Source: JACVRN01 sp036389255
Lineage (GTDB): Bacteria > Acidobacteriota > Blastocatellia > Pyrinomonadales > Pyrinomonadaceae
Direction of reading: 5' to 3'
Length of the DNA stretch: 64,000 nt
Assembly: GCA_036389255.1 (NCBI GenBank)
Contig: DASVQI010000038.1
Location: forward strand, 62,001-126,000
A model generated the notes under the pieces. It was not told the DNA's origin, searched no databases, and saw only the letters and a program-made list of their open reading frames with translations. Positions 59,395 through 64,000 of this stretch are shown here, in pieces (the stretch's first letter is position 1; each line of letters opens with the position of its first letter). A program made the position numbers and the translations under genes.

Positions 59395-59473
59395 CGCGGC
59401 TTCTCATAGATTCAGACGGTCAAGACTCCGGCGGCTTACCGGGCGAGACGTTTTGCCTTTATCATCTTCGGTT

Positions 59474-60625
59474 ATGAAGCCCTTAATCTATCTTTCATTG
59501 ACGGATGACTGGGAGTTGCGCGGCAACGGGGCCGGTGATATTGAAGAGATTCAGTTTCGCCCCATGCGCGAGCTTGTCAGGATTTATAATCGCCACGGCG
59601 TTCGCTCCACCTTCAACGCGGAGGTCATGCAGCAGTTGACCTTCAGGAAGTTCGAGCGGGAGTTTTCCGAGCTTCGCCCCTTGGCCGATAGCTGGGATGC
59701 ACACGTCGTAGACGCTTACAGGCAGGGGCACGACATACAGCTTCATCTTCATCCTCAATGGACGAAGGCCGAATACGCGGGGGGCAGATGGAAGCTCTCA
59801 GGCGACTGGTCTATACTCAACTACGACGAGGAAACTGCATTCAGTCTGTTAAGCACGGGCAAGGAGTATCTGGAAAATCTCTTGCGCCCGGTCAATCCTG
59901 ATTACCGCGCTCTCTCTTTCCGCGCAGGCTCTTCCATCATCGCCCCGTCGCCTTTCATCCTGAGCACGCTCGCGCGCCTAGGCATCAGGCTGGACATGAG
60001 CATAGTCGGAGGGATGTATCACGACACGCGAAACGTTCAGATTGATTACCGTCAGGCGGAAGAGGATTTTCTGCCCTTCTATCCGCAGATGACGGACGCG
60101 CGCAGGATTTCGGACAAAGCTGAAAGTATTATCTGCGTCCCCATACATCACTTCTACGGCTCCCGGCTTGCTTTCGCCCAGACCCTTGCTTCGTTTGCCG
60201 CGAGGCGCACGGGCAGTCTCGTTTCACCTTCAAAGACAAACGGCCAGCAGAGCATGGAGAAGTATTCGGAAGAGGAATGGGGCGAGAAGAGACACGCGAA
60301 CAGGCTGCTTCGCATTTATGAGAAGGGCATCAAGCCGGGCTTGCGCGGCTGGTATTTAACGGCAGACCTGAGCAGGCTGAGCTACCGGCTGATGCGTGAG
60401 ATGCTTCGCTCGATTCGTCGCCGCGCACGTGCATCCGGCCTTCAGAAAGTGCCTGTCATAATCTCCAACCACACTAAGGACATCAAAGACTTCACGATTA
60501 TTGAGCGCTTCGTCAGCGAGCTGGCCGAGTCAGAAGACATACGCTTCCTGACTCAATCAGAGCTTGTAGAGAAACTTGAAGATGGAGAGTTTCCGGTAAG
60601 AAAGCGGGAGAGATTGACTCAATGA
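59474..60625 (+). CDS. Polysaccharide deacetylase-like protein
   Basis: A 383-residue protein with a CE4/NodB-like layout: SLTDDWEL at the N-terminus gives the acidic metal motif, GHDIQLHLHPQW the His cluster, and FRAGSSIIAPSPFILSTLARLGI a motif-3-like Arg/Pro stretch. It should remove N- or O-acetyl groups from a glycan. ATG 59474 is the conserved start. The C-terminal Arg-Leu-Thr-Gln comes from repeat B7. It converges on the acp operon and follows the MATE gene. Confidence 0.8.
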   Translation: MKPLIYLSLTDDWELRGNGAGDIEEIQFRPMRELVRIYNRHGVRSTFNAEVMQQLTFRKFEREFSELRPLADSWDAHVVDAYRQGHDIQLHLHPQWTKAEYAGGRWKLSGDWSILNYDEETAFSLLSTGKEYLENLLRPVNPDYRALSFRAGSSIIAPSPFILSTLARLGIRLDMSIVGGMYHDTRNVQIDYRQAEEDFLPFYPQMTDARRISDKAESIICVPIHHFYGSRLAFAQTLASFAARRTGSLVSPSKTNGQQSMEKYSEEEWGEKRHANRLLRIYEKGIKPGLRGWYLTADLSRLSYRLMREMLRSIRRRARASGLQKVPVIISNHTKDIKDFTIIERFVSELAESEDIRFLTQSELVEKLEDGEFPVRKRERLTQ

Positions 60626-60642
60626 GCCGATGAATCAATCTC
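60610..60642. repeat. Palindromic repeat, family B copy 7, holding both convergent stops
   Basis: GAGATTGACTCA (60610-60621) pairs with TGAATCAATCTC (60631-60642), one mismatch. The plus-strand stop (60623-60625) lies in its centre and the minus-strand stop (60635-60637) in its right arm, only nine bases apart. Confidence 0.85.
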
Positions 60643-61552
60643 CTTTGAGTCTGTCTTTCCAGTCCTTGGAGTAGACGGACTTGGAATAGACAGTGATTCC
60701 CTCTCGCGCAAGTTGCAGCATCTCTTGGAAGAGCCTCGCGGCGTCCGCCCTGAAAAAATTCATTCCCTTGATGCTCAAGTCAAGGCAGGCGTCTGCGCTG
60801 ATGTGCTTCTTCATGTAGCCGGGAACGTCATGCTCTATCATCCGCATGTTGTGCGCGTAGGTTCCCACCTTCACCGTTTGCCCCTCGTAGTTGACGCAGT
60901 CCACCTCAAAAATCTTGTCATGATAAACGCGCACCGGGAACGCATCCTTGAGCGCGTCGTCCGTGCAATAGACGAAGGAGAGATTTCTGGTAGAGACGCC
61001 GAGGCCCACTATCTTCGCCCCGCACTCCGTGAGCTTGAAGTAGGGACTGCACACGTCATAAGGATAGGGAGACTGTTGATGCGTCGCGGTCAACTCTTTG
61101 GCCAGAGGCCCTATGGCGGAGACGGACTTGGTTGGGTGCAGGCTGCGCACAGCGCCGCGCTGCCGCCGGGCGAACTCGTTCAGCAGCCCCGTGTAGGAAG
61201 GCGTGCGCCGAACGTCGAAGACGCCGCCGCGCAGCAGATAATCGTACGAGGACATGCGAAGGTTAGGGTAAGTCGGGAACAGAACCGTTCCGCCTGCGCC
61301 TGTGACTTCACGCAGCAGCGACAGTATGCGGTAGAAAGGAAAGCCCAGATTGAGCCGGTCAACGGAGCTATGAACGTAGACGACGTCGTTCGTCATCAAC
61401 CCTAGCTCGGTCGTGAGAATTTCGCTGAAATCTCTTTCTGAAAGCTGCGGCAGGCGCTCAACGCGCGCTCGCTGCATCTTCTTGCCCGCGCGCAAGACCC
61501 TCGCAAACGCGCTCTCCGGCAGAATCTTTTCCGCTATCTCTCTGAGGTTCAT
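60635..61552 (-). CDS. AAC(3)-like acyltransferase
   Basis: A 305-residue enzyme of the Antibiotic_NAT (AAC(3)) fold: VHSSVDRLNLGFPF, LFPTYPN, and FARRQRGAVRSLHPTKSVSAIG carry the family's conserved His and Arg positions. Stand-alone members next to glycan genes usually act on amino sugars of surface polymers and not on drugs. It starts 2 bp after the KASIII stop, so it is the third gene of a tight acp-KASIII-AAC(3) operon. The last residues come from repeat B7. Acyl donor specificity is unknown; ACP supply is suggested by its neighbours. Confidence 0.85.
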   Translation of the reverse strand: MNLREIAEKILPESAFARVLRAGKKMQRARVERLPQLSERDFSEILTTELGLMTNDVVYVHSSVDRLNLGFPFYRILSLLREVTGAGGTVLFPTYPNLRMSSYDYLLRGGVFDVRRTPSYTGLLNEFARRQRGAVRSLHPTKSVSAIGPLAKELTATHQQSPYPYDVCSPYFKLTECGAKIVGLGVSTRNLSFVYCTDDALKDAFPVRVYHDKIFEVDCVNYEGQTVKVGTYAHNMRMIEHDVPGYMKKHISADACLDLSIKGMNFFRADAARLFQEMLQLAREGITVYSKSVYSKDWKDRLKGD

Positions 61553-61554
61553 CC

Positions 61555-62577
61555 TTAAACAATACGCACCAAGGTCGCGGCCCATGAATAGCCTACGCCG
61601 AAGCCTATAAGTGCGACCGTGTCGCCTGCTTTGATTCTTCCCTGCCGCCGCGCGCTCTCAAGCGCAATCGGGATGGTGGAGGAAACAGTGTTGCCGGTGT
61701 TCTCAAGCTCTACATGAAACTTTTCATACGGAATCTTCAAGCGCCTCTGCAAACGCTCGAGCATGAATTTGTTCGCCTGATGCGGGATGACGTAGTCAAT
61801 CTCGTCAAGCCCCCGGCCGCACTTCACCAGAAGCTCGTCCATCACCTGCGGGACTGTTCGCATGGTGAAGTTAAAAATCTCAGGCCCGTTCATGTATAGA
61901 TTACGGGGCGAGCGCCAGTTGCCCTGCTCGTCCTCTGTCTCAATCAGGCCCGCGTCGTCAAGTGGGCGGCGCGAGCCTCCGGCCGGGACAATCAAGCGCT
62001 CGGCGCCCCGCCCGTCCGTGCCGAAGACGAATGGGCCTATCAAGTCCGCGTCCGACTCGCCCGCTCCAATAAGAGTCGCGGAGGCTCCGTCACCGAAGAG
62101 CGTGCGCACGCTCTTGTCCCGCGCGTTTATGTACTTGCTGTAGGTGTCGGCCGTGACGAGCAGCACGTTCTCGGCCACGCCCGTCTCAGTCAGGCTTTTG
62201 GCCAGCGACAGGCCGTAGACGTAGCCCGAACATCCCTGATTGAAATCAATCGCGCCGCAGGTGGTTTTAAGTCCCAAACGCTCCTGCATGATGCAGGCCG
62301 TGGTTGGCAGAAGATAGTCGGGGCTCTGCGTGCAGAAGAGCAGAAAGTCTATCTCTTCGGGTCTTGTCGCGCAGCTTTCAAAGAGGTGGCGAGCGGCGGC
62401 TACGCCCAAATCCGACGCGCACTCTTCCGCTCCGGCGATGTGCCTCGTGCGAATGCCCGTGCGCTCAAGTATGACTGAAGGCTCTACGTCGAGTTCTTTC
62501 GCCAACTGCTCGTTCGTAAGCTCTCCGGCAGGCAGGTAAGAGCTGATAGCCTTTATGGCTGCTCTCTTCTCTATCAT
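61555..62577 (-). CDS. 3-oxoacyl-ACP synthase III-like ketosynthase
   Basis: A 340-residue KASIII-type enzyme. The active-site Cys116 is in NQGCSGYVYGL, the His is in IPHQAN and the Asn in NTGNTVSSTIPIAL. In contrast to primary FabH, it sits in an operon with its own ACP and an AAC(3)-like acyltransferase, pointing to a dedicated acyl group, for example for sugar or lipid decoration. CerJ-type relatives can also transfer acyls. It starts 23 bp after the acp stop. Confidence 0.9.
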   Translation of the reverse strand: MIEKRAAIKAISSYLPAGELTNEQLAKELDVEPSVILERTGIRTRHIAGAEECASDLGVAAARHLFESCATRPEEIDFLLFCTQSPDYLLPTTACIMQERLGLKTTCGAIDFNQGCSGYVYGLSLAKSLTETGVAENVLLVTADTYSKYINARDKSVRTLFGDGASATLIGAGESDADLIGPFVFGTDGRGAERLIVPAGGSRRPLDDAGLIETEDEQGNWRSPRNLYMNGPEIFNFTMRTVPQVMDELLVKCGRGLDEIDYVIPHQANKFMLERLQRRLKIPYEKFHVELENTGNTVSSTIPIALESARRQGRIKAGDTVALIGFGVGYSWAATLVRIV

Positions 62578-62600
62578 AGGATTTCAATAGACGGTTTCGA

Positions 62601-62909
62601 TTAACCCGCGTCACTCTCTCTTAAAACGCCTTCAAGATATTCGGTCAACGTTCCCAGAGTTGAAAAAGGGCTCTTCTCTTTTGATAAAAGGTTCTCATCG
62701 GTAATCATCACGTCAACGCCGAACTCCGCCCTGACCTTCTCTTCTACCTCCATGATGAAGGTCACAAAGTCCAGCGACTCAAGCTTGCCGGATTTGCCGT
62801 AGAGCGGCGAGTCGGGTGACTTTTCAATGGCGACTCTGGCAGGCAACTGGCTGTTCAGGTCGTCAACGGCGCTGTAGACGGCACTCATTATCCTCTCGCG
62901 GTTAGACAT
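62601..62909 (-). CDS. Acyl carrier protein
   Basis: A 102-residue carrier protein. The phosphopantetheine Ser is in GKLESLDFV (DSL in most ACPs). It is longer than AcpP and its sequence is more like dedicated carrier proteins of secondary or surface pathways. GGGAGAG precedes ATG 62909. It begins the acp-KASIII-AAC(3) operon. Confidence 0.85.
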   Translation of the reverse strand: MSNRERIMSAVYSAVDDLNSQLPARVAIEKSPDSPLYGKSGKLESLDFVTFIMEVEEKVRAEFGVDVMITDENLLSKEKSPFSTLGTLTEYLEGVLRESDAG

Positions 62910-63054
62910 CAAATCTCTCCCTTCGGCCTTCGCAAACATTCTAGCCTACACGATTGCATTTGCCTAAATACAGACAGGCGCGCGTCGAAGTTTGCAATCG
63001 CAAATTTCCACGCGCGCCCGCTACGTAATGGAGCGCCTGCGTTAAAGTGTGCCG

Positions 63055-63252
63055 TTAGTCTACAGAGCCGCCGCCTGCCTGTGACAAGTCCGCGTCCTCT
63101 GTCCCACTGCCTATAGTTCCCTTGCTGCTTGCCGTGGCCTTGTCATCTTCCGTCTCGCCGCCCGCATCATTTCCGCCAGCCGCTTTCGCACCTGTCCCGT
63201 CGCCTAATCCGTCTCCTGTCGTACCGACATCATCCTTCTTCGCTTCAACCAT
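63055..63252 (-). CDS. Very small Gly/Asp/Thr-rich protein
   Basis: A 65-residue protein of low complexity (Gly, Asp, Ala, Thr, Lys) with no fold expected. The start has a strong GGGAGAGG ribosome site, which is the main reason to call it real. It overlaps the small membrane protein gene at 63245 by 8 bp. Function unknown. Confidence 0.5.
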   Translation of the reverse strand: MVEAKKDDVGTTGDGLGDGTGAKAAGGNDAGGETEDDKATASSKGTIGSGTEDADLSQAGGGSVD

Positions 63253-63487
63253 TACGCCTCTCCCTTTCGTTAAGAGCGCCCGGCGTCACAGGTACGCCGC
63301 CCGCTCTGGCCAGCAGATAAAACAGGAGCCCGGACGAAAGCGCCACTATGCTTATGTAAAGCAACATCCCGCTAAAGCGTATAAGCGAAGGCGAAAGCGC
63401 GGATAGATTCACGAGTATGTAAGCCAGCCCGCAAAGTATCCCCGATGCCATCAAAATCTCTCCCGCCATTCTGCGTCTTATTCTCAT
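63245..63487 (-). CDS. Small two-TM membrane protein
   Basis: An 80-residue protein with two hydrophobic helices (about 12-30 and 40-62) and a basic, charged C-terminal tail. AAGGGGG precedes ATG 63487. Unknown function. Confidence 0.6.
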   Translation of the reverse strand: MRIRRRMAGEILMASGILCGLAYILVNLSALSPSLIRFSGMLLYISIVALSSGLLFYLLARAGGVPVTPGALNERERRNG

Positions 63488-63531
63488 CAATTCCCCCTTG
63501 ATGATTCCTTTGAGGTGGCCCGATATTGAGC

Positions 63532-63699
63532 CTACTCAGTGTTAGGATTAATCTCTTTCTTGATTTCCTCGCTCTCCACATTTTCGGCTCCGGGAACCAG
63601 ACTTCCCAGAGGCTTGTTCTGCTCAATCTTCTCCGAAGGGCTCACAGGCTCTTCTTTCGCCTGTCCAACCGCTACATTCTGTTTCTGATTCTCTGACAT
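63532..63699 (-). CDS. 55-residue hydrophilic protein
   Basis: A short frame of 55 codons, starting at ATG 63699 with GGGAGAGGAGC directly upstream and ending in TAG. Rich in Glu, Lys, Gln and Pro; no motif. The strong ribosome site and the presence of two further small genes behind it make translation likely. Confidence 0.5.
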   Translation of the reverse strand: MSENQKQNVAVGQAKEEPVSPSEKIEQNKPLGSLVPGAENVESEEIKKEINPNTE

Positions 63700-63742
63700 A
63701 AAGCTCCTCTCCCTTCATCCTGCACAGGCTGCTGATACAAAA

Positions 63743-63779
63743 CAGCAGCGCTGGGCTTCTGTAAAACCCGGCGCTGCTG
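63743..63779. terminator. Hairpin upstream of the small-protein genes
   Basis: CAGCAGCGC (63743-63751) and GCGCTGCTG (63771-63779), extended by GGG/CCC on the inner side. It may terminate read-through from genes beyond the window end or shape the leader of the small genes. Confidence 0.5.
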
Positions 63780-64000
63780 CCATTCACTTTGCAGGAGTGC
63801 TAACGTTGCTCGCCGGGAATAATAGTATTAGAGCATAGGCCATCTATGGTTGCAGAGGTATTGCATAACAATTATGAAAGTAATAGTTCCGCTTCGAACT
63901 CTGATACTGTCAATCTTATTCAACAGGAAACATCTTGCAACACTTTCAAATTTATTTACCGTCCATTTGTAAATACTGTTGACAGTAAATAGTGGTTGAT
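63780..64000. other. A/T-rich window edge without a gene
   Basis: About 220 bp, noticeably A/T-rich. It holds TACTGT-TG-ACAGTA (63973-63986), a candidate operator with a TTGACA word inside it, and no gene. It is probably the control region of a gene beyond the window end. Confidence 0.5.

Noticed and set aside
60635..61552. Aminoglycoside resistance gene
   Set aside because: The fold matches AAC(3), but operon context with ACP and KASIII points to sugar acylation; resistance cannot be claimed from sequence.
63372..63626. 84-codon frame overlapping the small-protein genes
   Set aside because: Out of frame with the two small genes that have strong ribosome sites, and its composition is that of a shadow frame.
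1..64000. CRISPR arrays, insertion sequences, prophage or integron features
   Set aside because: No regularly spaced direct repeats, transposase, integrase or phage structural genes were seen.

Overview
The window is a gene-dense piece of bacterial chromosome with high GC and no phage, insertion sequence or CRISPR array that I can see. It probably comes from an Acidobacteriota genome, likely class Blastocatellia. The main pointer is a VWFA-related protein of the 'acidobacterial' type at 20572-21615. The mix of CarboxypepD_reg-like secreted proteins, two-component systems and small secreted Gly/Arg-rich proteins agrees, but this placement is inference. About 66 protein genes and one tRNA-Leu are supported.

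Layout. 1-6.6 kb: NRDE protein, thioredoxin plus Rrf2 regulator behind a consensus promoter overlapped by a palindrome, UBP-type zinc finger, PsuG, a PAS kinase with its LuxR-type regulator, and a BrkB membrane protein. 6.6-13.5 kb: MscS channel with a cyclic-nucleotide domain, LepB, RNase III, a secreted helical protein and a penicillin-binding protein. 13.9-21.6 kb: NtrB/NtrC-like pair, envelope lipoproteins, an HTH protein and the VWA protein. 21.7-31.6 kb: LysW-like protein, SH3 protein, RuvC, M48 peptidase, YebC, the yggU-yggT-yggS set and tRNA-Leu(CAG). 31.6-41.3 kb: a secreted protein with kinase-like motifs, LigA, an M20 homologue lacking metal ligands, a GNAT enzyme, and a chemoreceptor/solute-binding fusion. 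41.5-52.9 kb: a GAF histidine kinase, a DUF4388-DnaJ-TPR protein, HD-GYP protein, SpoIIE-type phosphatase, MFS exporter, PaaG-like enzyme, zinc ribbon and histone-deacetylase-like protein. 53-64 kb: small envelope proteins, a set of hypotheticals, MFS and MATE exporters, a deacetylase-like protein, a tight acp-KASIII-AAC(3)-like operon, and three very small proteins.

The most striking non-coding signal is a set of palindromic repeats at gene 3' ends. Family B (GAGATTGA[C/T]TCA...TGAATCAATCTC) has seven copies and family A (AGTGATAAGTGA...GCAGTTTTCAGT) has three. Several copies contain the stop codon and last residues of the neighbouring gene, so unrelated proteins end in the same few residues (SDK, RD, GD). 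Other palindromes (33442-33594, 37084-37160, 45397-45499, 48875-48913) follow the same 3'-end placement.

The best candidates for something undescribed are: these stop-donating palindromes; the apparently soluble MCP/SBP_bac_5 fusion with altered CheA-contact residues; the secreted Cys-rich protein with HGDxKxDN and DMG motifs; and the acp-KASIII-acyltransferase operon that converges on a deacetylase-like gene beside a MATE exporter.
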